This document shows, in pieces, positions 27,033-35,333 of a stretch of DNA of 64,000 bases (the first letter of the stretch is position 1; every line of letters starts with the position of its first letter). Source of the stretch: Shimia sp051201625. Lineage in GTDB: Bacteria > Pseudomonadota > Alphaproteobacteria > Rhodobacterales > Rhodobacteraceae. Location of the stretch: assembly GCF_051201625.1 (NCBI RefSeq), contig NZ_CP179203.1:3720001-3784000 (forward strand), given 5' to 3'. The position numbers and the translations under genes were made by a program. The notes under the pieces are model-generated. The model saw nothing but the letters and a program-made list of their open reading frames with translations. It ran no database searches and was not told where the DNA came from.

Positions 27033-28433
27033 TTATCCAATAATCTTACCCGGGTTCATGATATTGTCAGGATCAACTGCTGCCTTAACCGCGACCATCA
27101 CGTCAACTGCGCCACCGAGTTCTTGCAAAAGGTAGGATTTCTTACCTTGCCCAATCCCATGCTCACCCGTGCAAGTGCCCTCCATCGATATTGCCATATC
27201 GTTCAACCAAGCAACAAAAGTCTCCGCCCGTGAAATTTCAGATTCATCATCCATATCAATCAGTGGCAACGCGTGGAAATTGCCATCCCCGACATGCCCA
27301 ACGATCGGGGCCAAAAGATTTAGCTCCTTAGCTTTGGCCTGAGTTGCAGTCACGCATTCGGCAAGGCGTGAAATTGGCACACAAATATCCGTTGAAATGC
27401 CCTTGGCACCGGGGCGCAGTGCCAACGACGCCCAATACATATCATGACGAGCTTGCCACAGTTTTGAGCGATCTTCGGCGCGTGTGGTCCATTCAAACCC
27501 TTTGCTGTCAAGCTCTTCGACAATGTTGCCAAACAGCTCAGCCTGTTCCGCGACACTTGCCTCTGAACCATGGAATTCAAGAAGCAAAAGCGGCGTCACT
27601 GGCAGTTCAAGTCCTGAATATGCATTGGCCGCCCTGACGCTCATATCATCCAACAATTCAATCCGCGCGACGGGAATGCCATGCTGAATTGTGGCCATCA
27701 CAGCCTGACAGGCAGCGTCCATCGTGTCAAAAGAACAACGTGCTGATGATATCGCTTCGGGAATACCCTGAAGCTTTAGCGTAAGCTCGGTGATAATTCC
27801 TAGAGTGCCCTCGGCACCAACAATCAAACGGGTCAAATCGTAGCCAGCACTCGATTTTTTAGCCCTGCTGGCGGTACGGATCACTTCTCCGGATGGCAGC
27901 ACTATTTGCAACGAAAGGACATTGTCCTTCATTGTGCCATAGCGCACGGCATTAGTGCCGCTGGCCCGCGTTGCAGCCATGCCACCCAGCGATGCGTTTG
28001 CGCCCGGATCTATAGGAAAAAATAACCCCTGGTCTCGTAAATGCGTGTTGAGTTGTTTGCGAGTCACCCCTGGCTGAACGACGCAATCCAGATCCTCCGA
28101 GTGTACCGCAATCACTTGATTCATCTCCGTCAGATCGATGCAGACGCCACCAGCGGGTGCGTTTACATGACCTTCCAGAGACGTGCCCGTGCCATAGGCT
28201 ATCACCGGTACCTTGTGCGCAGCGCAGACCTTGACTACTTCCGCGACCTCTTCGGTCGAACGTGCAAAGACCACAGCATCCGGAGGCTGATTGCGAATCC
28301 AGGTAGTGGTGTGACCATGTTGTTCACGCATCGACTGTCCAGTATGAAATGTCTCTCCAAAGCGTTGTTTCAGAATGCCCAAAGCCGCTACAATGCCATC
28401 TTCATTGCGCGGCAAATCAATTGCGTCAGCCAT
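27033..28433 (-). CDS. FAD-linked oxidase, D-lactate dehydrogenase / GlcD type
   Basis: 466-residue flavoprotein with an N-terminal PCMH-type FAD-binding domain (VIAYGTGTSLEGHVNAP, DPGANASLGGMAATRASG, GYDLTRLIVGAEGTLGIITE) and a C-terminal FAD-oxidase domain with the substrate and metal site HVGDGNFHALPLID and GEHGIGQGK. These features fit cytochrome-linked D-lactate dehydrogenase (Dld/DLD1) or glycolate oxidase subunit GlcD; without glcE and glcF nearby D-lactate or another D-2-hydroxyacid is likelier. It lies next to the gene for gamma-glutamyltransferase in the same direction, with 63 bases between. Confidence 0.9.
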   Translation of the reverse strand: MADAIDLPRNEDGIVAALGILKQRFGETFHTGQSMREQHGHTTTWIRNQPPDAVVFARSTEEVAEVVKVCAAHKVPVIAYGTGTSLEGHVNAPAGGVCIDLTEMNQVIAVHSEDLDCVVQPGVTRKQLNTHLRDQGLFFPIDPGANASLGGMAATRASGTNAVRYGTMKDNVLSLQIVLPSGEVIRTASRAKKSSAGYDLTRLIVGAEGTLGIITELTLKLQGIPEAISSARCSFDTMDAACQAVMATIQHGIPVARIELLDDMSVRAANAYSGLELPVTPLLLLEFHGSEASVAEQAELFGNIVEELDSKGFEWTTRAEDRSKLWQARHDMYWASLALRPGAKGISTDICVPISRLAECVTATQAKAKELNLLAPIVGHVGDGNFHALPLIDMDDESEISRAETFVAWLNDMAISMEGTCTGEHGIGQGKKSYLLQELGGAVDVMVAVKAAVDPDNIMNPGKIIG

Positions 28434-28497
28434 CTGAAACTCTCCGTTTAGAACTTAAAAATACGCTAATGAAGCAAGCAATTGCACACAACCCTCC

Positions 28498-30267
28498 TCA
28501 CTCGCCAAAAGCAAGCCCTTCGCGGCGTGGGTCAGCCCCACCCTGCAGCGACGCACCTACGGCAATCGCGTGCAGCCCCGAATTCAACCCGCGCTCGTTG
28601 ACCTTGAACCCTAGCGATTGAAGGGCGGCCGTCAGGTCACCGGTTTCTACATCAAAGATTCCAAATCGGTTCACAAGATGCGGCAGTGCTACCGACTGCT
28701 GTACGTCCAACCCCCAGTCCAAGTGGGCAATTATCGTCTTGGCGACATAACCGATGATACGGCTGCCTCCCGGCGAACCAAGCACTAGGGTTGGACTGCC
28801 ATCCTTTAACACGATAGTCGGTGCCATCGACGACCGTGGCCGCTTGCCCGGCTCGACACGATTGGCAACAGGCCGCCCATCACGATTCGAATGGAACGAA
28901 AAATCGGTCAATTCGTTATTTAACAAAAAACCCCGCACCATCACGCGGCTACCAAAACCATTTTCGATAGTGGTGGTCATGCTCAGCGCATTTCCATACC
29001 TATCGACAATGGAAATATGAGAGGTTGATGGCAATTCGATCGCATCGTCGTCAGCCCAATTCAGCGCGTGATCAAAATCGGGTGTGCCCGGAGTCACGTC
29101 CTCTAAGGCAGTATCACGACGCAATAGCTGGGCGCGATCTGCTAGGTAGTCCTCTGCCAGCAGCCCTTTAACAGGCACCGGGACATAATCGCTGTCGGCC
29201 ATGTAGCGTCCCCGGTCGGCAAATGCCAAACGAGAGGCATCGCCAATCAAACGCCAAGCCTGTGGGTCTCGCGCATCCATTTCAGCCAAATCAAACGGCG
29301 TCATCAGGCCAAGAATCTGACCAACAGTCAGCCCACCTGAAGAGGGTGGCCCCATGCCACATACGTCATGGCCGCGATAGCTCATACACGTCGCTTTGCG
29401 TTGTTTGACCCGATACAATGCCATATCAACATTCTGCAATAAACCAGGACGCACTGCGTCGCGCACCGCTGTCACGATATCCGCCGCTATTTCGCCAGTG
29501 TAAAATGGCGCTGCGCCCTGATGCGCCAACATGCGCAGAGATTGCCCGTAAGCCGCATTGATTAACTTTTCTCCAGCCTGAAGCGGGCGACCTTCGGGCA
29601 GAAAATACGCTGCTGTCACCGGATGAGTTGCCAATCTGTTAGCGTCACTCGCCACCGAGTCTGCCATGCGTGGCGATACTATAAAACCTTCCTCCGCCAG
29701 TGATATCGCGTCGGAAAACAGGCTAGGCCAGGCGCTGCGGCCCCAGCGGCGGTGGGCCTCCTCCATGAGCAGCGGTGTGCCCGGCACCCCAACCGACAGA
29801 CCACCAATAACCGCATCAAAGAATTTCAGAGGTTGGCCACTTTCGTCTTGAAACAATCTTGGCGAAGCAGCTAATGGCGCAGTTTCCCGCCCATCCAGTG
29901 TCGTGACTTGCCCGCTAACCGCGTCGTACCAGACCAAAAATGCACCACCACCCAACCCGGAGCTCTGCGGTTCAACCAAGCCTAAAACCGACTGTACCGC
30001 AACCATGGCATCTGCCGCTGTACCACCCTGTCGCAAGACATCTGCCCCGGCCTTCACCGCCAGCGGGTGGGCCGCTGCCACCATCCAATTTTCAGCAGAA
30101 AAGGGGATTCCAGCATCCTTCGCCACCTGTGCAGGCTTCAAATCCGCGGGTACAATCGCCCCGAGAACCGACTTTGCCTCTGGAGCAACCATATCGGCAG
30201 CGTCTTGCGCAAATGCGGCCCCCACCGCCAGTAACCCTAGGCCTACTGGCCCAAACAAACGCAGCAT
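28498..30267 (-). CDS. ggt: gamma-glutamyltransferase
   Basis: Periplasmic Ntn-hydrolase that cleaves glutathione and other gamma-glutamyl compounds. The 589-residue precursor has a signal peptide (MLRLFGPVGLGLLAVGAAFA). The self-cleavage site and nucleophile are Thr415 in LPSTSHISIVD, separating a large and a small subunit. Substrate-contact segments MGPPSSGGLTVGQIL, FLLNNELTDFSF and VLGSPGGSRIIG are intact. It may share a transcript with the flavoprotein downstream. Length and motifs are normal. Confidence 0.95.
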   Translation of the reverse strand: MLRLFGPVGLGLLAVGAAFAQDAADMVAPEAKSVLGAIVPADLKPAQVAKDAGIPFSAENWMVAAAHPLAVKAGADVLRQGGTAADAMVAVQSVLGLVEPQSSGLGGGAFLVWYDAVSGQVTTLDGRETAPLAASPRLFQDESGQPLKFFDAVIGGLSVGVPGTPLLMEEAHRRWGRSAWPSLFSDAISLAEEGFIVSPRMADSVASDANRLATHPVTAAYFLPEGRPLQAGEKLINAAYGQSLRMLAHQGAAPFYTGEIAADIVTAVRDAVRPGLLQNVDMALYRVKQRKATCMSYRGHDVCGMGPPSSGGLTVGQILGLMTPFDLAEMDARDPQAWRLIGDASRLAFADRGRYMADSDYVPVPVKGLLAEDYLADRAQLLRRDTALEDVTPGTPDFDHALNWADDDAIELPSTSHISIVDRYGNALSMTTTIENGFGSRVMVRGFLLNNELTDFSFHSNRDGRPVANRVEPGKRPRSSMAPTIVLKDGSPTLVLGSPGGSRIIGYVAKTIIAHLDWGLDVQQSVALPHLVNRFGIFDVETGDLTAALQSLGFKVNERGLNSGLHAIAVGASLQGGADPRREGLAFGE

Positions 30268-30308
30268 GCGATTCCCCTCCCATTGTTCGTCCGTCCGCCA
30301 AGCTTAGG

Positions 30309-30884
30309 TTAGGCTGCGCTCGGAGCCAAACCTGTAAGTGGGTAGACTGCAAGGTTGTGATGCATCGCGCGCTCCGGCGTTAAGATCGACTCAAAGAGAC
30401 TGAAGGATCGGATTGCACCACGAAATTCAACGTTTGGCAGTTGGTCACTCAGAAAACACCCAAGGCGCACCTCATGATTACGGGATAATCCACCGCCAAA
30501 CCGTGCAATTGTGACATGTGGGCGAAACCGCCGCCGCTCCAAAGTTATTCCAGCAATACGGCACGCATTGCGCACCGCAACATATAACCCTTGGAGGCTG
30601 TCGTTCGGACTGGCCCGCAGACAAAGCACTTTGGGGGTGCTACCACCCAGCGTTTCCATAACCCGGAATGACACAAAGAATGCTGGCAGGGAAACATCGC
30701 ACAGCACCTCGTGTAGACGTTCCAGCTCGGCCGCGCTCTGGTTACCCAAAAAAGCCAATGTAAGATGCAGGTTTTCGTCGGGAACCAACCGGCCCAATGC
30801 CAACCGATTCTTCACATCTGAGATCTTGTCAACTAGGTCAGCATCAAGGTCGACGGCCACAAAGCACGCATGGTTCGCCCTCAA
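30309..30884 (-). CDS. thpR: RNA 2',3'-cyclic phosphodiesterase (2H family)
   Basis: 191-residue member of the 2H phosphoesterase / 2'-5' RNA ligase-like family. The two catalytic HxTx motifs are present: HLTLAF near residue 40 and HVTIAR near residue 125, spaced as usual. It overlaps the preceding 2-hydroxyacid dehydrogenase gene by four bases (ATGA) and so is translated with it. The physiological RNA target is unknown. Confidence 0.93.
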   Translation of the reverse strand: MRANHACFVAVDLDADLVDKISDVKNRLALGRLVPDENLHLTLAFLGNQSAAELERLHEVLCDVSLPAFFVSFRVMETLGGSTPKVLCLRASPNDSLQGLYVAVRNACRIAGITLERRRFRPHVTIARFGGGLSRNHEVRLGCFLSDQLPNVEFRGAIRSFSLFESILTPERAMHHNLAVYPLTGLAPSAA

Positions 30885-31867
30885 AGCATGGCTGGAACAA
30901 CAAGATCTGGCGGCCTATGCCCATCGTCAAAGGTCTTTATATTTATGAGTACTTTCTCACCCATCTCAATCCGCCCTTCGACAGTAGCAGAGCTGATATG
31001 CGGCAGCAGAACAACATTTGGCATGTCTCGCAGATCGGGGTTTACCTCGTTACCATGCTCGTACACGTCCAATCCAGCGCCAGTGATTTCGCCCGCTTTA
31101 AGCATGCGAACCATAGCGTTTTCATCAATCACTTCGCCACGCGACGTGTTGACGATTACCGCACCCGGCTTCAATAATTTTAGGCGCCGAGCGTTCAACA
31201 AGTGAAATGTCGATGGCGTGTGCGGACAATTCACGGAAACCACATCCATTCTCGCAAGCATCTGATCCAGGCTTTCCCAAAAGGTCGCGTCATATTGCTC
31301 TTCAATCTCTGGGCGTAGTCGACGACGATTGTGGTAGTGAATTTGCATACCGAAGGCCTGTGCCCGCCGCGCTACAGCTGCTCCAATGCGCCCCATACCC
31401 AAAATGCCCAGCCGCTTGCCACTAACACGCCCACCAAGCAATGCCGTCGGCGCCCAGCCGTCCCAAGTACCACTTTGCATTCGCTGCAGACCCTCCGGAA
31501 TGCGCCGCGTTACGCTCAGAATAAGCGCTAGCGCCATATCTGCTGTGTCGTCAGCAGAAACCCCGGGGGTGTTTGAAACAAGCATACCACGCTGACGGGC
31601 GGTTGCCACGTCAATATGGTCCACACCCGCGCCATAGTTCGCAATCAGTTTCAGGCGTTTGCCTGCCTGAGCAATCAGTGTACTATCGATCCGGTCTGAC
31701 AAGGTCGGCACCAGAACATCAGTGTCTTTAACCGAATCCACCAGTTCCTCACGGGACATTGGCGCATCCCCATCCCTTAACCGTACATCGAAGAGTTCCG
31801 ATAATCGGGTTTCGACCGCTTCGGGCAAGCGTCGCGTAACGACAACACTTAGACGTTGCTTTGGCAT
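30881..31867 (-). CDS. D-isomer-specific 2-hydroxyacid dehydrogenase, glyoxylate/hydroxypyruvate reductase-like
   Basis: 328-residue NAD(P)-dependent oxidoreductase. Visible are the Rossmann motif LGILGMGRIGAAVARRA near residue 155, the catalytic Arg in VNTSRGEVID, Glu in AGLDVYEHG and His in LLPHISSATVEGR. Arg after the GxGxxG in the RRRL region (HYHNRRRLR) favours NADP. Closest by eye to the GyaR/GhrB group that reduces glyoxylate and hydroxypyruvate. It starts ATGA-coupled to thpR and is divergent from an SH3-domain gene. Confidence 0.92.
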   Translation of the reverse strand: MPKQRLSVVVTRRLPEAVETRLSELFDVRLRDGDAPMSREELVDSVKDTDVLVPTLSDRIDSTLIAQAGKRLKLIANYGAGVDHIDVATARQRGMLVSNTPGVSADDTADMALALILSVTRRIPEGLQRMQSGTWDGWAPTALLGGRVSGKRLGILGMGRIGAAVARRAQAFGMQIHYHNRRRLRPEIEEQYDATFWESLDQMLARMDVVSVNCPHTPSTFHLLNARRLKLLKPGAVIVNTSRGEVIDENAMVRMLKAGEITGAGLDVYEHGNEVNPDLRDMPNVVLLPHISSATVEGRIEMGEKVLINIKTFDDGHRPPDLVVPAML

Positions 31868-31974
31868 TCAGGGCCTCCCAATCCTTCCCAAATCGGCTTG
31901 ATAGTGTCACAGTGCATCACAGGCCGACGGTGCACAAGAACCCGCGGAGAAAACAGAGCAGAAAATCAGGCATT

Positions 31975-32484
31975 ATGTTCGCTATCTGGAAGAAATCGCT
32001 TTGGGGCATTGCCGCCGCTTTTGGTGTGTTGGCGGGATCAGCCTATGCTGAACAGCTCCGTGGGCCAGTGACTAACCTGCCCTTACCTCGTTTCGTTTCG
32101 CTGAAGGCCAGCAAGGCCAACGTTCGGCGTGGCCCATCCCTGACACATCGCATTGACTGGGTCTATAAACGGAGAAACATGCCGCTTGAGATCACGGCTG
32201 AATATGGTCACTGGCGCCGGGTGCGAGATATTGAAGGCGCAGGTGGATGGGTGCATTACTCACTCCTTTCCGGTGTGCGCACAGTGATCATCGAGCGCGA
32301 CATGCTTTCTCTATCCATGCGTCCCGAACATGATACGCCAGCGATCGCACAGCTAGAACTTGGCGTGGTCGCCAAGCTAGGTGAATGTCGGCTCTATTGG
32401 TGTCGCCTCAACGCCAATGGCCACAAAGGCTGGGCACAAAAGACTGGATTATGGGGCGTTAAGCCAGAAGAGTTGCGAGATTAG
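31975..32484 (+). CDS. secreted SH3-domain (YgiM/DUF1058-like) protein
   Basis: 169-residue exported protein. The signal peptide (KSLWGIAAAFGVLAGSAYA) is followed by two bacterial SH3-type repeats: FVSLKASKANVRRGPSLTHRIDWVY with GHWRRVRDIEGAGGWVHYSLLSG, then SMRPEHDTPAIAQLELGVVAKLGEC with CRLNANGHKGWAQKTGLWGV. Such proteins bind peptidoglycan or murein-associated ligands; none has a settled role in this group. The ATG at 31975 fits the signal peptide; a frame extension to 31861 overlaps the divergent gene and is unlikely. Confidence 0.87.
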   Translation: MFAIWKKSLWGIAAAFGVLAGSAYAEQLRGPVTNLPLPRFVSLKASKANVRRGPSLTHRIDWVYKRRNMPLEITAEYGHWRRVRDIEGAGGWVHYSLLSGVRTVIIERDMLSLSMRPEHDTPAIAQLELGVVAKLGECRLYWCRLNANGHKGWAQKTGLWGVKPEELRD

Positions 32485-32993
32485 GTTAGCCTGCCGAAAG
32501 AAGCGTGACGCAATTTTGCAACCGGCCGGCTAAACTGCGCGACCACATCAGGCGCAAAATGCCGTTCACCGCGCACCGTCAACCATTCTTAAAATTGTCC
32601 CAATATTGTCGCCACAAACATTTTCAAATGCAGGCAAAAGGTTTTCACCGTCCCTACACAGAACGAAAGGTTTGCGATACCATGACCATCAAGACTTTCA
32701 CTCCATTCGCCCCGTGCCCCTCAACACTAATACCCCAGAATTTAATAGGCAGAATTTGCATAAAGAAGTGAAGCTACAACCCAAATATTCTTGAAAAAGT
32801 CATGTGTTTCTCTTGCGGGAAAAGTCAGGCGACGCCCCTTACACCTGAATGACAGCTTAACGCATTATACTTAGAAAGTATGTAGACGCACTGCTGAAAT
32901 TCAAGCCCAATTTGCTAATAAAATACGTTTTCCAGTCGTTTACAAACTGCCTAAATTTTGGCCTTTGAGGTCAAAATTGCCTAAATTTCGGTC
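32485..32993. other. intergenic region upstream of ureD
   Basis: About 510 bases with no convincing gene; an 88-codon frame at 32505-32771 has no ribosome binding site and no family resemblance. The right end holds the near-palindrome and repeats described separately, and should carry the urease promoter. Confidence 0.5.
32948..32992. promoter_or_regulatory. near-palindrome and 30-bp-spaced direct repeats before ureD
   Basis: A 25-base near-perfect inverted repeat, AATTTTGGCC-TTTGA-GGTCAAAATT (32954-32978), lies between two copies of TGCCTAAATTT(T/C)GG that start at 32948 and 32978, exactly 30 bases apart. The arrangement looks like an operator. No matching regulator is recognised. Confidence 0.5.
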
Positions 32994-33929
32994 TTGTCCG
33001 TTTCGACCGCAGGGCTTTCATCTCACCAGTCCTCGCCCTTTCCCGCATGGCTGTCAATTTTAAGTCGTACCATTGGAGGGGCCAAAATCACTGCGCAAGC
33101 CATCAAAACGCCATCGCCAGCTTCCAACACGTCTCAACCGCGTGCGATTGGATCTGCCTTGGTACACACTAAACTCCGGAATGGGCGTACCGTACTGCAA
33201 GATTTTAGAGTGTCTGGATCGAGTCGTGTGTTGTTTCCACGTCGCAGTGACCCCGTGCTGGAAGCGGTGTTGCTAAACACGTCTGGTGGTCTCACCAGCG
33301 GTGACCGTTTTGAAACCATGGCCCACGTCGGGCCACGGACACAGCTCACACTAACAACTCAGGCTGCCGAACGTGCTTATCGTAACGATGGCTCCTTTCC
33401 AAGCCGAATACACTCGTGCTTAACAATTGAGGCCGGCGCAAGCCTTGATTGGTTGCCTCAGGAAACCATCCTTTTTAACGCTGCCGCTTTGGACCGATCT
33501 CTAACGATCAATATGTCCACGTCATCCCGGTTCTTGATGGTTGAGCCGATAATTTTTGGACGCACAGCTATGGGAGAAACTGTCCACACAGCAACTTTAA
33601 TTGATCGCATTACACTGCATCGAAACGAGCAAATAATCTTTGCAGACCGTGTCCGGTTAACTGGTGATTTACAGGCCCAGCTCAATCGACCAGCCATAGC
33701 AGGTGGCGCACGTGCAATGGCTGCTATCGTCCTAGCAGCACCAAACGCCGCTACCTTTCTGAACGACCTAAGGCGAATGCTACCGCCTGAATCCGGGGCC
33801 AGCCTTATTCGTGACGGCCTTTTATTCGCCCGCATTCTTGCTCCCGACGGGCATGGACTACGCCAAATCCTTCTCCCAGTTCTGCGCAAAATGCGCGGTT
33901 GCGACCTCCCAAAAACATGGATGATCTGA
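32994..33929 (+). CDS. ureD: urease accessory protein UreD
   Basis: Chaperone that binds apo-urease with UreF and UreG for nickel delivery. The recognisable UreD region begins at QPRAIGSALVHTKLRNGRTVL and includes LLNTSGGLTSGDRF, LTLTTQAAERAYR and LPQETILFNAAALDR. The frame is open from a TTG at 32994, giving 311 residues, about 30-40 more than usual. No ATG lies between 32994 and the conserved part; a good GGAGGGG at about 33076 is followed by AAAATC, so the true start is unsure. First gene of the urease cluster, one base before ureA. Confidence 0.85.
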   Translation: MSVSTAGLSSHQSSPFPAWLSILSRTIGGAKITAQAIKTPSPASNTSQPRAIGSALVHTKLRNGRTVLQDFRVSGSSRVLFPRRSDPVLEAVLLNTSGGLTSGDRFETMAHVGPRTQLTLTTQAAERAYRNDGSFPSRIHSCLTIEAGASLDWLPQETILFNAAALDRSLTINMSTSSRFLMVEPIIFGRTAMGETVHTATLIDRITLHRNEQIIFADRVRLTGDLQAQLNRPAIAGGARAMAAIVLAAPNAATFLNDLRRMLPPESGASLIRDGLLFARILAPDGHGLRQILLPVLRKMRGCDLPKTWMI

Positions 33930-33930
33930 C

Positions 33931-34233
33931 ATGCAACTAACGCCACGCGAAAAAGACAAACTCCTGATCTCGATGGCCGCTGAGGTGGCCCGCAAGCGGC
34001 TTGACCGTGGCGTGAAACTAAACCATCCAGAGGCCATCGCCCTGATTACAGACGCAGTAGTCGAGGGCGCGCGCGATGGCCGCTCAGTTGCAGATTTGAT
34101 GCAGGCAGGAGCAAACGTGATCACCCGCGAGCAATGCATGTCTGGCATTGGCGACATGATCTACGAAGTTCAGGTCGAAGCCACCTTTCCAGACGGCACC
34201 AAGCTTGTCACTGTCCATGATCCCATCCGCTAA
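33931..34233 (+). CDS. ureA: urease gamma subunit
   Basis: 100-residue structural subunit of urease. It has the family start MQLTPREKDKLLISMAAEVARKR and continues LNHPEAIALITDAVVEGARDG, ending with EATFPDGTKLVTVHDPIR. Full-length and intact. It begins one base after the ureD stop and is followed by a small ORF before ureB. Confidence 0.97.
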   Translation: MQLTPREKDKLLISMAAEVARKRLDRGVKLNHPEAIALITDAVVEGARDGRSVADLMQAGANVITREQCMSGIGDMIYEVQVEATFPDGTKLVTVHDPIR

Positions 34234-34250
34234 TCATTAAGAGATTTTCA

Positions 34251-34415
34251 ATGAAATTCACAATAGCCACTTTTCTTTCATTTTGGGCAAATCCCTCACT
34301 GGCGCATCACGGTCAGCACTTCCATCTGCAGGGCGTATCTATGTTTTGGCTGCTGCCAATGATGGGCATAATTGTAATAGCGTGTATGGGGCGTTTGACT
34401 TGGGTGCGCCAATGA
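34251..34415 (+). CDS. small putative membrane protein between ureA and ureB, His-rich mature start
   Basis: 54-codon open frame with an ATG at 34251 and an AAGAGA purine stretch upstream. The N-terminus is signal-like (FTIATFLSFWANPSLA) and would be cut after Ala18, leaving a mature start HHGQHFH with four histidines, followed by one membrane helix (MFWLLPMMGIIVIACMG) and a basic tail. Its stop overlaps the ureB start by four bases (ATGA), which argues for real translation and coupling. The His cluster recalls the metal-binding N-terminus of HupE/UreJ-type nickel permeases, but it is far too short to be one. A role in nickel handling is inference from position and histidines. Confidence 0.6.
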   Translation: MKFTIATFLSFWANPSLAHHGQHFHLQGVSMFWLLPMMGIIVIACMGRLTWVRQ

Positions 34416-34720
34416 TCCCGGGTGAACTGTTTACAGCAGATGGAGAACTGACCATGAATGCTGGCGCGGATGTGACTTGCCTCATGGTGGCCAATACCGG
34501 AGATCGCCCAATCCAAATTGGCAGCCATTTTCACTTCACCGAAGCCAACTCAGCACTGGATTTTGACCGCGACGCCGCCATGGGCATGCGCCTTGATATC
34601 ATTTCGGGAACAGCGGTCCGCTTTGAACCTGGGCAACGTCGCAAAGTCGCGCTTATTCCGCTGCTGGGTAGGCGCGCCGTTTACGGATTTAATCAGAAGG
34701 TCATGGGTCTACTCTCATGA
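34412..34720 (+). CDS. ureB: urease beta subunit
   Basis: 102-residue structural subunit. The start MIPGELFTADGELTMNAG is the family N-terminus and later segments VANTGDRPIQIGSHFHFTEAN and FEPGQRRKVALIPLLGRRAVYGFN are intact. The longer open frame from 34283 is an extension through the small ORF and is not used. It is ATGA-coupled to that small ORF rather than directly following ureA. Confidence 0.96.
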   Translation: MIPGELFTADGELTMNAGADVTCLMVANTGDRPIQIGSHFHFTEANSALDFDRDAAMGMRLDIISGTAVRFEPGQRRKVALIPLLGRRAVYGFNQKVMGLLS

Positions 34721-35333
34721 CTGCAACTAAAGGAAACTGAAAATTCCACTTATTTTCCAGCCTCCAAAATGATCATAATTTCCGGATACGTTCGCGCCTC
34801 CCAGTTTCTGGAGCGGAATTTACGGACATTCTTTGCAATATTGCAACGAATTCTGCGTAACGAGGTCGCAAATTCAACAGAAGAACTCGCGGCAGGGCGT
34901 GCACCAAAGCCGTTGGCAAAATCCAAAGTCTTTAGAGTAGGGCAATTAGGGCCGACACCAGCACCCGCAGCAATCGGAACTGCACTCAAAATTGCGAAAC
35001 AGGTCACTTCACATGCAATCGTCAAACTTCGGGTGGCGACCGAACCTGCCCGCTTCCAACTTTGGCCACGCGGTAGCCCCTACCAACCGTCCAAACCACC
35101 CTTCTTGGCAACCACGACTTCAAAACCGTCACTAAAAATAACATACGCCAAATCGTTCGAATTTTTTCGAACATGCTTTTGTCCACTCGGCCACCAAATC
35201 GAAGCTCGACCACTTTATCATCCACTTGGTGTTAGTCCTGACCTTGATCTGCCCATTTTTTGCCACGATGACCCGGATGTCGACGAACTGCGCATGACGC
35301 GCCTCACTGAACACCTAAATAGAGATTGCCTAT
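34721..35333. other. 613-base gene-poor spacer between ureB and ureC
   Basis: Unusual length for a urease operon. Frames are open on both strands (for example 34769-35392 plus; 34750-35025, 35022-35225 and 35132-35314 minus) but none has a ribosome binding site together with a recognisable family, and the plus frame runs into ureC in another phase. It may hold a degraded gene or an internal promoter. Confidence 0.5.

Noticed and set aside
32505..32771. 88-codon frame after the SH3-domain gene
   Set aside because: No ribosome binding site, biased composition and no recognisable family.
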